Below, piece after piece: positions 44,221 through 53,156 of a stretch of DNA of 64,000 nt. Position 1 is the first letter of the stretch. Each line of letters opens with the position of its first letter. The translations under genes and the position numbers were made by a program. This stretch comes from Chryseobacterium gleum (lineage in GTDB: Bacteria > Bacteroidota > Bacteroidia > Flavobacteriales > Weeksellaceae). The stretch is from NCBI RefSeq assembly GCF_900636535.1, contig NZ_LR134289.1, positions 1,674,001 through 1,738,000 of the forward strand. Direction: 5' to 3'. The notes below the pieces were generated by a model, which saw nothing but the letters and a program-made list of their open reading frames with translations, had not been told where the DNA came from and did not search any database.

Positions 44221-45120
44221 AAGGTTCATTCTTAAAGCATTTGGGGTAATTCCTGTTTGTTTTTTAAAATAATTGGTAAAGTAAGCAGGCTCTTCAAAGC
44301 CCAGACCGTAAGCTATTTCAGAGATGTTCCAGTCTGTATGGGTGAGCAAAGCTTGGGCTTCCTGAATAATCTTTGCGGTGATCTGCTGGCTGGTTGTTTT
44401 CCCTGTAATCTCTTTTACAGAGCGGTTTAATGAATTCACATGTATGGAAAGGCTCTGCGCATAATCATTGGGAGTTTTTAACTTTAAACAGGCAGCAGGA
44501 CTGTCAATCGGAAATTGTCTTTCCAGCAATTCCATAAACAATGATGCTACTCTTTGTGAGGCATTCTGATAAGGCTCAAAACTTTCTGCCGGCTGCATTC
44601 TGATGGTTTCATGGATCATCAGATGAAGATAAGCCCTCAGCATATCGTATTTATGAATATATTCCGACTGAATTTCAGTCATCATTTTTGTATACATATC
44701 CGAAAGTGTTTTCTGCTGTTCTTCATCAACAAAGAAAATCGGAGTTCCTCCAATTTTAAAAAGCGGTGAATCCAGAAGATTGCCCATCCGGCTTCCATTA
44801 TGCAGAAACTGATCTGTAAACAGACAGAACCAGCCTTTCTGATTGGCATCATCAGCCTCCCATGAATAAGGAATATTAGGATTTGAAAACAGTAATGCAG
44901 GGCGGTCCACTTTAATCCATTTATCGGCATAATGAAGTTTTCCCTTTCCTATAATCAGTGAAATTTTGTAATAATATCTCCTGCTGTAAGGAGTCAGTAG
45001 TGAGCAGTGTTCCCGGGAAAATACATTGAAATGTCCCATTTTACTGATTCCGATACATGATGATTCCAGATTGGGAGCATTTCTTTCATAAAAGTCCTTA
45101 AGTGATTCGTGTGTTTCCAT
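44215..45120 (-). CDS. AraC family transcriptional regulator
   Basis: A protein of 301 residues. An N-terminal cupin-like sensing domain (about 20-160) is followed by two C-terminal helix-turn-helix motifs (about 200-300), including ISEIAYGLGFEEPAYFTNYFKKQTGITP. It lies 86 bases upstream of the aldo/keto reductase gene on the same strand. The word AATTATAAAATTCAAAC occurs both 7 bases ahead of its own start and in the reductase promoter, suggesting autorepression and activation. Confidence 0.93.
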   Translation of the reverse strand: METHESLKDFYERNAPNLESSCIGISKMGHFNVFSREHCSLLTPYSRRYYYKISLIIGKGKLHYADKWIKVDRPALLFSNPNIPYSWEADDANQKGWFCLFTDQFLHNGSRMGNLLDSPLFKIGGTPIFFVDEEQQKTLSDMYTKMMTEIQSEYIHKYDMLRAYLHLMIHETIRMQPAESFEPYQNASQRVASLFMELLERQFPIDSPAACLKLKTPNDYAQSLSIHVNSLNRSVKEITGKTTSQQITAKIIQEAQALLTHTDWNISEIAYGLGFEEPAYFTNYFKKQTGITPNALRMNLV

Positions 45121-45127
45121 ATATCAA

Positions 45128-45144
45128 AATTATAAAATTCAAAC
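45128..45144 (-). promoter_or_regulatory. Candidate AraC autoregulatory site
   Basis: A 17-base word identical to 44204-44220 in the reductase promoter. It sits over the expected ribosome-binding region or transcription start of the AraC gene, a repressive position. Confidence 0.55.
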
Positions 45145-45175
45145 AAATTAAAGGTAAAAATATTTCTGACCGGAC

Positions 45176-45205
45176 ATAAAAATGGCTGACAAAGATGCCA
45201 GCCAT
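45176..45205 (-). terminator. Terminator of the gene at 45230
   Basis: ATGGCTG (45182-45188) pairs with CAGCCAT (45199-45205). On the minus strand TTTTTATG follows. Confidence 0.65.
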
Positions 45206-45229
45206 GTAAGTGAATATAGTTGATAATTG

Positions 45230-45688
45230 TTAATCCCAATCGTCGTCGTGTCCATGACCACGATGTTTATTCTGTTTCTTATAGTACTTCTCCTGATTTT
45301 TATAGTATTTTTCCTGTTCTTTACGGAACTTTTTGTAATCATTTTTATTTCTTCCGTACACTATGACAGGATTTTGTCCTCTGTAATATTTCTTTTTGAA
45401 GATAATATACTTTTCTCTACCGAGGATTCTTTCCAGTTCAGAATAACGGTCATTTCTCCATCTTCCCGGCTCTACTACATAAACCCTGTTCCATGAATCA
45501 TAATCACGATACCTGTCATTCAATACATAGATCTGATTGGCCTGTGTTGTTGAAAGTACAAGATCAGTGATCACTCTCTGCCAGTTGATATCTGAAATAC
45601 TCCTTCTGTAATCATTATAATAATCGGACTGGGCATAGCTTAAACTGAACGTCCCAACCAATAATGCTGTTAATATTAATTTTTTCAT
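45230..45688 (-). CDS. Exported hypothetical protein with Lys/Tyr repeats and His/Asp tail
   Basis: A protein of 152 residues with a clear signal peptide (MKKLILTALLVGTFSLSYAQ). The middle is rich in Tyr, Asp and Arg. The C-terminus has repeated KYYK(N/K)Q units (about 127-142) and ends HRGHGHDDDWD, which could bind metal. No family name is recognised; such proteins are frequent in Chryseobacterium-type envelopes by my recollection. Monocistronic with a short terminator. Confidence 0.75.
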   Translation of the reverse strand: MKKLILTALLVGTFSLSYAQSDYYNDYRRSISDINWQRVITDLVLSTTQANQIYVLNDRYRDYDSWNRVYVVEPGRWRNDRYSELERILGREKYIIFKKKYYRGQNPVIVYGRNKNDYKKFRKEQEKYYKNQEKYYKKQNKHRGHGHDDDWD

Positions 45689-45950
45689 TTCACTCCACTT
45701 TTAGATTAATCATGAAGAGATAGTCAATTAAAGTGCCAATTTTTAACCGAAAATGCTAATATTTGTTAAGAAAAACCATAAACAGTTGATTATCTTTAAA
45801 ATATATTTTATTTTTTTAGAATTATTGAATGTTATTTGTTTTAAAAATTATAATAGTATTGTAATAGGTTTTCATTAACGTCGATCGTATTAATAATCAA
45901 TAAATTATCAATAAAAACTTAAGCTTTATAAAATGTATTTATTTTATTTT

Positions 45951-46010
45951 TGGCTAAAGCCAGTAGATGATAATTTTTTGATAAGTGGGCTAAAGCCCAC
46001 CCCTATTGAA
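45951..46010 (+). repeat. Dispersed palindromic repeat (GGCTnAAGCC family)
   Basis: Two perfect palindromes, TGGCTAAAGCCA and GTGGGCTAAAGCCCAC, 22 bases apart, with tail CCCTATTGAA. It is the best copy of this family in the window. Confidence 0.85.
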
Positions 46011-46024
46011 TTATAACAATAAAC

Positions 46025-46107
46025 ATCTTTTATCTTTTATCTTTTATCTTTTATCTTTTATCTTTTATCTTTTATCTTTTATCTTTTATCTTTTATCTTT
46101 TATCTTT
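46025..46107. repeat. (ATCTTTT)n heptanucleotide tandem repeat, about 12 copies
   Basis: Eleven perfect copies (46025-46101) plus a partial one. It ends about 147 bases upstream of the GNAT gene start. Copy number in such tracts is prone to slippage. Confidence 0.95.
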
Positions 46108-46253
46108 ATCCCTTATCTTACCATTTATGTTATAAAATTCGTTAAGATTATTAAAAACTATTATTCCATATGATTTAATTTCGTAATTTTAATGAAAAGA
46201 ATGTTTTTTTTAAAAGTATTCTTCAATTATTAATCAACCAAATCTTATTTATT

Positions 46254-46541
46254 ATGGAAAATATAAAGTTTCAGGTATCTCCATATCAGGATGAATTGCA
46301 GCTGTTTATTGATGATAAGAAAGCAGGTTATATGTCCATAGAGGTTGACGGAAGACTGCTAATTGTATATTATACGAAGCTTGATGAAGAGCGTGAGGGA
46401 AAAGGATACGCCAAACTATTGCTGGATGAATTGGTACGCTATGCAGAAGAAAAAGATTTGCTTGTAGACCCGGAATGTGATTTTGTAAGACAGCAGTTTG
46501 AAAATCACCCTGCAAGATATAAAGAAATCTGGCATGCCTGA
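46254..46541 (+). CDS. GNAT-like N-acetyltransferase (YjdJ type)
   Basis: A small acetyltransferase-fold protein of 95 residues. LDEEREGKGYAKLLLDELVRYAEEKDLLVDPECDFVRQQFENHP matches the minimal YjdJ/At2g31720-like GNAT domain with a degenerate acetyl-CoA loop (EGKGYA). Substrate unknown. Its stop adjoins the stop of the convergent MBL gene. The heptamer tract upstream might affect its expression. Confidence 0.88.
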   Translation: MENIKFQVSPYQDELQLFIDDKKAGYMSIEVDGRLLIVYYTKLDEEREGKGYAKLLLDELVRYAEEKDLLVDPECDFVRQQFENHPARYKEIWHA

Positions 46542-47639
46542 TCAGCTTTCCCACCAGGTGGTAAATTGCTGTCCTGAATGATTCAGATCAACTACCTCGC
46601 CTATCATGGGAGTGAGGATATTTATCTTTTTTTCTTTTCCTAGAGCAGTTATCTTCTGTAAAGGTTCATTCCATGGATGAAGTGCCAATGCAAATTTTGC
46701 AGAATGAACAGGAATAATGCGTTCTGCTTTGAGATCAATACCGGCCTGGATAACATCTTCCGGTAATGTATGGATATACTTCCATGCTTCTCCATACTGC
46801 CCGTTCTCAAGAATTGCATAGTCAAATGGACCATATTGCTCTCCTATTGTCTTAAAATGTGTATCATAGCCACTGTCTCCTCCCAAGAAAATTTTCTTTG
46901 TTGGTGTAATCAGGACATAAGAACTCCAGAGGGTATCATTCTTCCTCACCCTCCTGCCGGAAAAATGTCTGGCAGGGGTAAAAATAATTTTCAGATTATT
47001 TTTCAGCTCAACTTCTGCTCCCCACTCTTCTTCAATAAGTTTGTTTTCAGGATAGCCCCACCTTTCCAAATGTGCTCCCACTCCCAGAGGTAAAATGACC
47101 ATACCCGTTCTGTCTCTGATAGATTGTACAGTAGGATAATCCAAATGATCAAAATGATCATGGGTGATAACAAGATAATCAATCCCGGGAATATCTTCAG
47201 GCTTAAAAATATCTGATCCTTTAAATGCTTTATTAAAATATTTAAAAGGTGAGCCATACAGACTCAAAACAGGATCAATTAAAAAAGAAACTCCATCTGT
47301 CTGCAAATAATACGATGAATGCCCCAGCCATATCAATACATCCTGATTTTTATCTATATTTTTTAAATCCGTATGAAGAAATGGGATCGGATGCAGAGGT
47401 TTCAGCAGCGGATCCTTCTTACCTAAAAAGAAGTCATACATTACCTTCGACATTTTATATCCTTCTGTAAGGGAAGGAGTATAGCTGATATTCCGGAACT
47501 GTTTGTTTTTATAAAGTTTCGATTGTCTTATCCGCTTCAGTCTTTTTCCTTTGGGCACGCCGCCAAAAGCTTTCATATTGATCACAATAAAAAAAGTAAC
47601 TGTCAGAACTGCCAGACTCGTAATAATCCAATACATCAT
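46542..47639 (-). CDS. MBL-fold metallo-hydrolase (UlaG/NAPE-PLD-like)
   Basis: A protein of 365 residues. One N-terminal hydrophobic helix (about 1-20) may anchor it. VLIWLGHSSYYLQTDGVSFL, the metal motif THDHFDHLDY, and GAEVELKNNLKIIFTPARHFSGR resemble the UlaG/NAPE-phospholipase D-like branch. LGGDSGYDTHF provides a further ligand. A phosphodiesterase or lactonase role is possible. It converges on the GNAT gene with abutting stops. Confidence 0.88.
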   Translation of the reverse strand: MMYWIITSLAVLTVTFFIVINMKAFGGVPKGKRLKRIRQSKLYKNKQFRNISYTPSLTEGYKMSKVMYDFFLGKKDPLLKPLHPIPFLHTDLKNIDKNQDVLIWLGHSSYYLQTDGVSFLIDPVLSLYGSPFKYFNKAFKGSDIFKPEDIPGIDYLVITHDHFDHLDYPTVQSIRDRTGMVILPLGVGAHLERWGYPENKLIEEEWGAEVELKNNLKIIFTPARHFSGRRVRKNDTLWSSYVLITPTKKIFLGGDSGYDTHFKTIGEQYGPFDYAILENGQYGEAWKYIHTLPEDVIQAGIDLKAERIIPVHSAKFALALHPWNEPLQKITALGKEKKINILTPMIGEVVDLNHSGQQFTTWWES

Positions 47640-47808
47640 CTTTACAAATAAATTTCAAATGTATCGACTTTTAGTTTTAAATGAAAATATATTCCATTTT
47701 ACTACATTTTTTAACTAAATTTATCATGTATTTTGGAAAATTTATTACTCATTTAAATGGTGATTAATTTTAAACTTTCTATTTTAGCACGTTAAAAACT
47801 CAGATACA

Positions 47809-49347
47809 TTGAAAAATTATTCGGTAATATTTCTTCTCGCTATATTTTCGTCCTGTGCCTCTATAAAAAAACACAACGAACAGCGTGCTGCATGTATTCC
47901 ACCGGAGCAACTTAAGGAGGATGTGGATTTTGCCTATTCAAAATTACAGCAAATGCACCCTCAATTATACTGGTATATTCCCAAGAAGGAATTGGAACAT
48001 AAATTTGACAGTCTCAAGCAGACAATTACTGAACCTCTTACCCCTCTTCAGTTTTATTTTAAGCTTCAGCCAGTGATTGCCGGCATTCGGGAAGGACACC
48101 TTTCACTGAGAATTCCAAGAAAGAAATTTACCAAAAGTGAAATTAAAAGACTGGAACATCAGAAAGGAATGTTCAGCCGTTTTGAATATTATATTTCAGG
48201 AGATAGAATGTATATTATTGAAAACAAAGATTCTATCGAAAATATACAACCCGGAACCGAAATTTTATCCATCAATCATGTTCCTGTATCCGGTTATATA
48301 AAAAAATACAGAAGCCTGATCAGCAGTGATGGTGATAATACCACTTTCTATCCTTATTTTTTAAAGGATCTTTTCTTCAATTTTTATACTGCAGAAAATG
48401 GCTTTGGCAGCAAAGCCACTCTCGAAACCCTCTATAAGGGAAAAAAGAAAACGTATACTATAACCCGGGAAACAAAATCTGACTCTGATCTTGAAAAAGA
48501 GAAGGAAATGGAGAAGAAGACCCTGGAAAAGAAACTGAACGATTATGTGGCTTCCAGCGATTCTTATAACAGAAGCTTCAAATTTCTCGATAAAGACAGC
48601 ACTATTGCTTATATAAAAGTGAAAAGTTTCTCCAGAGATTTTTCAGATAGGTTCTATAAGGAAACTTTTACCCGAATCAATAATGCCAGGTCTTCTTATC
48701 TCATTATCGATGTCAGAAACAATTATGGAGGCTCTCTTTATGAGATCAACAACCTGTATTCTTATCTGGCGGATGCTCCTTTTACACTGATTAAACCTTC
48801 ACAGCTGGCTGCAAGGAGTACACCTCTGCGTACCAATTATTTCAGGAAAAGCAACCCGCTGGAATATGCATTGAAAAGTATTGCATACCCTAGTTATTTT
48901 TTTGCACAGGCTTTCAGTACGTATAAAAAAGACGGAAAGGTCTTCTATAAAATGAAAGCTGACAAACCTACAAAACCTAAAAAAGGAGCCTTTCATGGAA
49001 AAGTTTTTGTACTGATTAACGGTGGAAGCTTTTCAGCGTCTTCTATTATCACCGCCAAACTTAAGAATGATAAAAGAGCAACGCTGGTGGGCGAAGAGAC
49101 CGGTGGTGCCAATGACGGGACCGTTGCAGGTTTTTATTCATATCAGAAACTTCCCAATTCTGAAATAAGATTTCCTATCGGATTACTTCTGGTACAGCCT
49201 AATATCAATTTTTCAGATTCACGAAAAGGAGTTGTTCCTGATGTAAAAATTATTGAGAGCATGCAGGATATTATTGATAAAAAAGATCCTCAACTGGATT
49301 GGATAAAAAACGAAATTACCAAGGAAAAGAAAAATAAAAAGCAGTAA
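47809..49347 (+). CDS. S41 family peptidase, lipoprotein
   Basis: A C-terminal-processing-peptidase-like protein of 512 residues. It starts with TTG (MKNYSVIFLLAIFSSC); the lipobox Cys near position 16 predicts an outer-membrane or periplasmic lipoprotein. A PDZ-like segment lies at about 140-170 (NIQPGTEILSINHVPVSGYI). The S41 core includes YLIIDVRNNYGGSL and GGSFSASSII, with S409 the likely nucleophile and EETGGANDGTVAG after it. A strong terminator follows. Confidence 0.9.
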   Translation: MKNYSVIFLLAIFSSCASIKKHNEQRAACIPPEQLKEDVDFAYSKLQQMHPQLYWYIPKKELEHKFDSLKQTITEPLTPLQFYFKLQPVIAGIREGHLSLRIPRKKFTKSEIKRLEHQKGMFSRFEYYISGDRMYIIENKDSIENIQPGTEILSINHVPVSGYIKKYRSLISSDGDNTTFYPYFLKDLFFNFYTAENGFGSKATLETLYKGKKKTYTITRETKSDSDLEKEKEMEKKTLEKKLNDYVASSDSYNRSFKFLDKDSTIAYIKVKSFSRDFSDRFYKETFTRINNARSSYLIIDVRNNYGGSLYEINNLYSYLADAPFTLIKPSQLAARSTPLRTNYFRKSNPLEYALKSIAYPSYFFAQAFSTYKKDGKVFYKMKADKPTKPKKGAFHGKVFVLINGGSFSASSIITAKLKNDKRATLVGEETGGANDGTVAGFYSYQKLPNSEIRFPIGLLLVQPNINFSDSRKGVVPDVKIIESMQDIIDKKDPQLDWIKNEITKEKKNKKQ

Positions 49348-49353
49348 TGATAG

Positions 49354-49390
49354 AGTTTCGGCGGGCTTTCAGCCCGCCGAAACTTTTTAT
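49354..49390 (+). terminator. S41 peptidase terminator
   Basis: A perfect 14-bp stem (49354-49367/49371-49384) with a TTC loop and a T-run. The GGGCTTTCAGCCC core resembles the dispersed palindrome family, so the terminator may derive from such a repeat. Confidence 0.9.
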
Positions 49391-49440
49391 GTCTTCAATT
49401 CTTTCAGAAAACTTTTATTATTTGCGCAGAAACATCAATA

Positions 49441-49800
49441 TTATTTAAAATCAAGAAAATCATCTTTTTGAAGATAATGATTCAGAGCAGTGATAAGCTG
49501 GAAAGAAGTTACATTTCCGTACTGCCGGACAGCAAGATCCACCACATCCTGAATATTCTCATCAGAGCACATATAATTCAGTTTATTATGGTATACAAAA
49601 TCGGGTAAGATTTCATTATCATTCTCACCAATATCTAGAGGATCGCCAATGAAAACTTTCATTCCAGGCTCAAATTCGTCTTTTGAAGAATACACCGCAT
49701 AATTGTATTCCGGATCATAGGATTCTTTCCTGTCTTTCTTATGCTTTACGAATTCCAGGAATTCTTCTATAGAATACATCTGATTTTTAATCTCTTCCAT
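49441..49800 (-). CDS. Hypothetical acidic protein
   Basis: A cytosolic protein of 119 residues, rich in Asp, Glu and Tyr, with no membrane segment or signal peptide. Segments such as MYSIEEFLEFVKHKKDRKES and FEPGMKVFIGDPLDIGENDN suggest a compact alpha/beta fold. I do not recognise the family with confidence. It is monocistronic and may be an immunity-type or housekeeping protein; nothing in the context decides. Confidence 0.7.
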   Translation of the reverse strand: MEEIKNQMYSIEEFLEFVKHKKDRKESYDPEYNYAVYSSKDEFEPGMKVFIGDPLDIGENDNEILPDFVYHNKLNYMCSDENIQDVVDLAVRQYGNVTSFQLITALNHYLQKDDFLDFK

Positions 49801-49862
49801 CTGATATTTTTTTTAACAGCTCGACTTTTTAAAGATAAAAAATTTAAGAAGACAAGCCATTT

Positions 49863-50678
49863 CTAATTCAGTTTATTTAAAGCTCTCTGCAATGATCCTA
49901 TATCGAGGAATTCCAGTTTTGCACCCAATATGATGATAATCAGGAGAACAAGGGTTAAAAATAAAATGATAAAAATATACATGGATACAAACCATATGAC
50001 GGTATTCAGAATATTTCCTTTAATTCCCATTTTATTCATGAAAAAACTCTGTGATCGTTCAAACCAGGTCTTTTTCTTTTCCTGTTTCGGACTTACTTCA
50101 ATTCCATTAAGCTCATCTACCAGCCGTACTACATCATCAATATATCTTCCGTACATATAATACATCCAGTATCTGATGATAAAAGCGATCAGCAATAATG
50201 TAATCAGAAGGCTGATTCCGAAAATCGCCAGATTATATTCCATATCAAAATGGAAGTTGATTTTGATGAGTGACAAAAGAAATCCGAGAGGGATGTAAGA
50301 AATATAATAGGAAATATAAATTTCTTTCGAGACAAGAAGCTGGGTTTTAAGATTGAACAGGTCATAATTGGTATTGATGCTGTTTTTCCTGAGCAGCTTA
50401 TACAGTTTCAGGAACCGGGAATAAAAATAAATGATAATCGCAACGGTCAGGATGGTAACAAATGCTGATATGGTCCTGATATTATAATCTGTAGAAGCAA
50501 AAGGGAAACCGGTTAAAAGCATTGGCAGTGTTACAATCATCAGCCAGAATTCAGTTTCCATATTCACTTTCAGCATCTGCAGCGGAGAATGGATTTCTCT
50601 TTTCTTTTCCAGAGAAATTTCAGGAGATCCCTGTCCTGTATCTTTATTCCAAAGTTCTTTAAAATTGTCTAACTCCAT
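49863..50678 (-). CDS. Membrane protein, probable anti-sigma partner of the ECF factor
   Basis: A protein of 271 residues. A cytosolic N-terminal stretch (MELDNFKELWNKDTGQ...) precedes four hydrophobic segments (about 42-60, 68-88, 120-142 and 148-172) and a last one near 228-255. The gene starts 11 bases after the sigma factor gene, and the N-terminal MELDxFKELW pattern is common in proteins encoded after Bacteroidota ECF sigma genes. An anti-sigma role is inference. Confidence 0.78.
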   Translation of the reverse strand: MELDNFKELWNKDTGQGSPEISLEKKREIHSPLQMLKVNMETEFWLMIVTLPMLLTGFPFASTDYNIRTISAFVTILTVAIIIYFYSRFLKLYKLLRKNSINTNYDLFNLKTQLLVSKEIYISYYISYIPLGFLLSLIKINFHFDMEYNLAIFGISLLITLLLIAFIIRYWMYYMYGRYIDDVVRLVDELNGIEVSPKQEKKKTWFERSQSFFMNKMGIKGNILNTVIWFVSMYIFIILFLTLVLLIIIILGAKLEFLDIGSLQRALNKLN

Positions 50679-50689
50679 AGTGTTATCAT

Positions 50690-51199
50690 TTAATAGGAGC
50701 CCATATTTTGGCGGGTAATGATCTCTTTCAGTTTTTCTTTAGCCCTTTTCAGTTTTACCCTTGTATTCACTTCGGTAATTCCCAGCTGCGCTGCAATTTC
50801 TTTTCCGGAAAAACCTTCTAAAAAGAAAAATATCAGTGCTTTATCAATGGGGCTCAACTGATGGATGGCTTCATACATCCGTTTCATGTTTATATCATCT
50901 GTATCATTATAAGGCTCCTGCCGGGCATTCAGCCCATCTACATTCTGATTCTGTATAAAACTACGTTTTTTTTCACTTCGCAAAAAAACAATTGCTGTGT
51001 TAAGTGCAGTTCTGTACAGCCATGTGGAGAAATCACTTCTCTTTTGAAAATCACCGTATGATTTCCAGGCCTGGTAAATGATCTCCTGATAGAGATCATT
51101 CTGATCGTCCTTATTATCCATATACATTTTAGAGATCTTGAAAACCACTCCTTTATGCTTTTCAATTTTCTCTAAAAATTCTTTTTCCGATGAAGACAT
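50690..51199 (-). CDS. ECF-type RNA polymerase sigma factor
   Basis: A sigma-70 family protein of 169 residues. Region 2 includes DDQNDLYQEIIYQAWKSYGD and FSTWLYRTALNTAIVFLR; region 4 includes LSPIDKALIFFFLEGFSGKEIAAQLGI, with TEVNTRVKLKRAKEKL as recognition helix. It is co-transcribed with a membrane protein that may hold it inactive. It is different from the ECF factor at 18345. Confidence 0.94.
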   Translation of the reverse strand: MSSSEKEFLEKIEKHKGVVFKISKMYMDNKDDQNDLYQEIIYQAWKSYGDFQKRSDFSTWLYRTALNTAIVFLRSEKKRSFIQNQNVDGLNARQEPYNDTDDINMKRMYEAIHQLSPIDKALIFFFLEGFSGKEIAAQLGITEVNTRVKLKRAKEKLKEIITRQNMGSY

Positions 51200-51280
51200 G
51201 ATTTACAAACTGATCGTAGATGATATTTCTAAAAAACACCACCTTATTATAACACAAAACTTTAATTTCCGGTATTAAGT

Positions 51281-51321
51281 TAAAAAAATCCTCAACAAAC
51301 AAAGACGTTTATTGAGGATTT
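51281..51321 (-). terminator. Terminator of the GapN-like gene
   Basis: AAATCCTCAA (51286-51295) pairs with TTGAGGATTT (51312-51321). On the minus strand a T-run follows. Confidence 0.85.
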
Positions 51322-51352
51322 TTATTTTATGTTAAATACAGTCTGAACCGGA

Positions 51353-52981
51353 TCAGAAAATATAATCTGTACTTAAAAAGTTGGAATCATGTTCTCTTAC
51401 AATAGTATTCAGTAATTCTTTATTGGAATCCGTCAATTTCGCCGCTACCAACGACCTGATAGAGAATGAACGCAGGGCATCAAAAACTGAAAGTGTCCCT
51501 TCTGCACTGTCTTTCCTTCCGGTAAAAGGGAAAACATCCGGGCCTCTCTGCGCCTGGCAGTTGATATTGACACGGCTTACAAGATTTACAAACGGATCGA
51601 TAAGTCTTGCCACTTCCTGAGGATCTTCACTGAAAATACTCACCTGCATCCCATGTGACGCATTTACCTGATACTCTATAGGCTCTTCTATATCTTCAAA
51701 CGGAACAACAGGAATTACCGGACCAAACTGTTCTTCATGATACAGTTTCATATCACTGTTTACAGGATATACCACTGCTGGGAAAACAAACGACTCATCC
51801 GTATAGCCTCCATCCTTATTCAGAACTGCAGCTCCTTTCTGCAGAGCATCATCAATACATTCCTTTAAATAAGGAGGTTTATTGACTTCCGGAAGCGGTG
51901 TCACTTTCACATCTTTCTCCCATGGCAACCCCGGTTTCAGTGCAGAAACAGCTGCACTTAATTTCTCTGTAAATTCCAGCGCTACCTCTTTCTGTACAAA
52001 GATCAGCTTTAATGCTGTGCAACGCTGTCCGTTGAAAGAAAGTGCTCCTAAAATACATTCACTCACGGCTACATCCAGGTTTGCATTTTTGGTAACAATC
52101 GCTGCATTTTTCGCATCCAGACTTAAAATAGCTCTTAAACGGTTTACTTTAGGGTGCAGCTTTTTCAGTCCGTTTGCTACTTTACTGGACCCGATGAAAG
52201 CAAGCACGTTTACTTTTCCGCTTTCCATAATCGGAGTAATGATTTCTGAACCTTTTCCGTATAAAGTATTCACCGTTCCTTTCGGGAATGCTTCTTTGAA
52301 AGCCTCCAGCAAAGGATAGTGAGCCAATACACCATGTTTCGGAAGTTTAAAAAGGATGGTATTTCCCATGATCAGGGCAGGAATCAGTGTGGTAAAGATT
52401 TCATTCAGAGGATAGTTGAACGGTCCCATACTTAAAACGACTCCAAGCGGCGCTCTTCTGATCTGTGCAATTGTCCCTTCTGCCTGTTGAAAACGGGAAG
52501 ATTCCCTGTCCAGATCTTTCAGGGCATCAATGGTCTGGTTGATATAATCTACAGTACGGTCAAATTCTTTTGTAGAATCGGCCAGCGTTTTTCCGATTTC
52601 CCACATGAGTAACTTAATGATGAGGTCTCTCTGCTGGATCATCAGATATACAAATTTCTGCATGCATTTAATACGTCCTTCCACAGACATAGTCGGCCAT
52701 TCACCAAGACCATTATCATAGGCTTTTACACAGGCTTCCAGGACTTCCATGGCTTCATTCGGGCCAATATTCGGAATGCTTCCCAGAAGTTTCCTTTCCA
52801 ATCCGTTTTCTGTAGGAATGCATACGGGTGAATAGATTTCGGTGACATCACCGTTCCACTCTACCAGTTCGCCATTTAAAAGATAAGTTCTCTGATGAAT
52901 CACCGGAACTTTATATTCTTCAGGAATTTCGTTTTCACTCTTAAAAATGTGATGAAATGATGCTGTATTTTCTGAACTCAT
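51353..52981 (-). CDS. gapN: NADP-dependent glyceraldehyde-3-phosphate dehydrogenase-like ALDH
   Basis: An aldehyde dehydrogenase of 542 residues resembling the non-phosphorylating GAPDH of Bacteroidota. GPFNYPLNEIFTTLIPAL is the GapN-like cofactor/substrate block, and the nucleophile is C321 in FNGQRCTAL. The normally conserved ELGGK general-base segment reads SLDAK, so the catalytic glutamate position is not canonical. The frame is open to 53158, but the 59-residue extension is spacer sequence and MSSENTASFHHIF at 52981 is the start. The gene symbol is tentative. Confidence 0.85.
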   Translation of the reverse strand: MSSENTASFHHIFKSENEIPEEYKVPVIHQRTYLLNGELVEWNGDVTEIYSPVCIPTENGLERKLLGSIPNIGPNEAMEVLEACVKAYDNGLGEWPTMSVEGRIKCMQKFVYLMIQQRDLIIKLLMWEIGKTLADSTKEFDRTVDYINQTIDALKDLDRESSRFQQAEGTIAQIRRAPLGVVLSMGPFNYPLNEIFTTLIPALIMGNTILFKLPKHGVLAHYPLLEAFKEAFPKGTVNTLYGKGSEIITPIMESGKVNVLAFIGSSKVANGLKKLHPKVNRLRAILSLDAKNAAIVTKNANLDVAVSECILGALSFNGQRCTALKLIFVQKEVALEFTEKLSAAVSALKPGLPWEKDVKVTPLPEVNKPPYLKECIDDALQKGAAVLNKDGGYTDESFVFPAVVYPVNSDMKLYHEEQFGPVIPVVPFEDIEEPIEYQVNASHGMQVSIFSEDPQEVARLIDPFVNLVSRVNINCQAQRGPDVFPFTGRKDSAEGTLSVFDALRSFSIRSLVAAKLTDSNKELLNTIVREHDSNFLSTDYIF

Positions 52982-53156
52982 AAATCTTTCTATTTTTTTT
53001 ATGTGATAAGATTCTCCTTCTTCCGGAGATTTAATAATATAAAGGTAGAAGTAAATTGTTTTGAAAAAAATATTCTGACAATAGATTCGATCTATTTGAA
53101 TTAAAATTAATCTTAGCTCCTGAAAAAAGAATAATTTAGCTGAAAAATAAAATTTC

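Larger units (their letters stand above)
45689..46253. other. Long spacer with palindromic repeat and heptamer tract
   Basis: No gene is seen. The first 250 bases are extremely AT-rich. TGGCTAAAGCCA (45951-45962) and GTGGGCTAAAGCCCAC (45985-46000) with CCTATTGAA form a dispersed palindromic repeat, directly followed by the ATCTTTT heptamer tract. Confidence 0.7.

Noticed and set aside
46025..46107. CRISPR array
   Set aside because: The unit is seven bases with no spacers; it is a simple tandem repeat. No cas genes are present.
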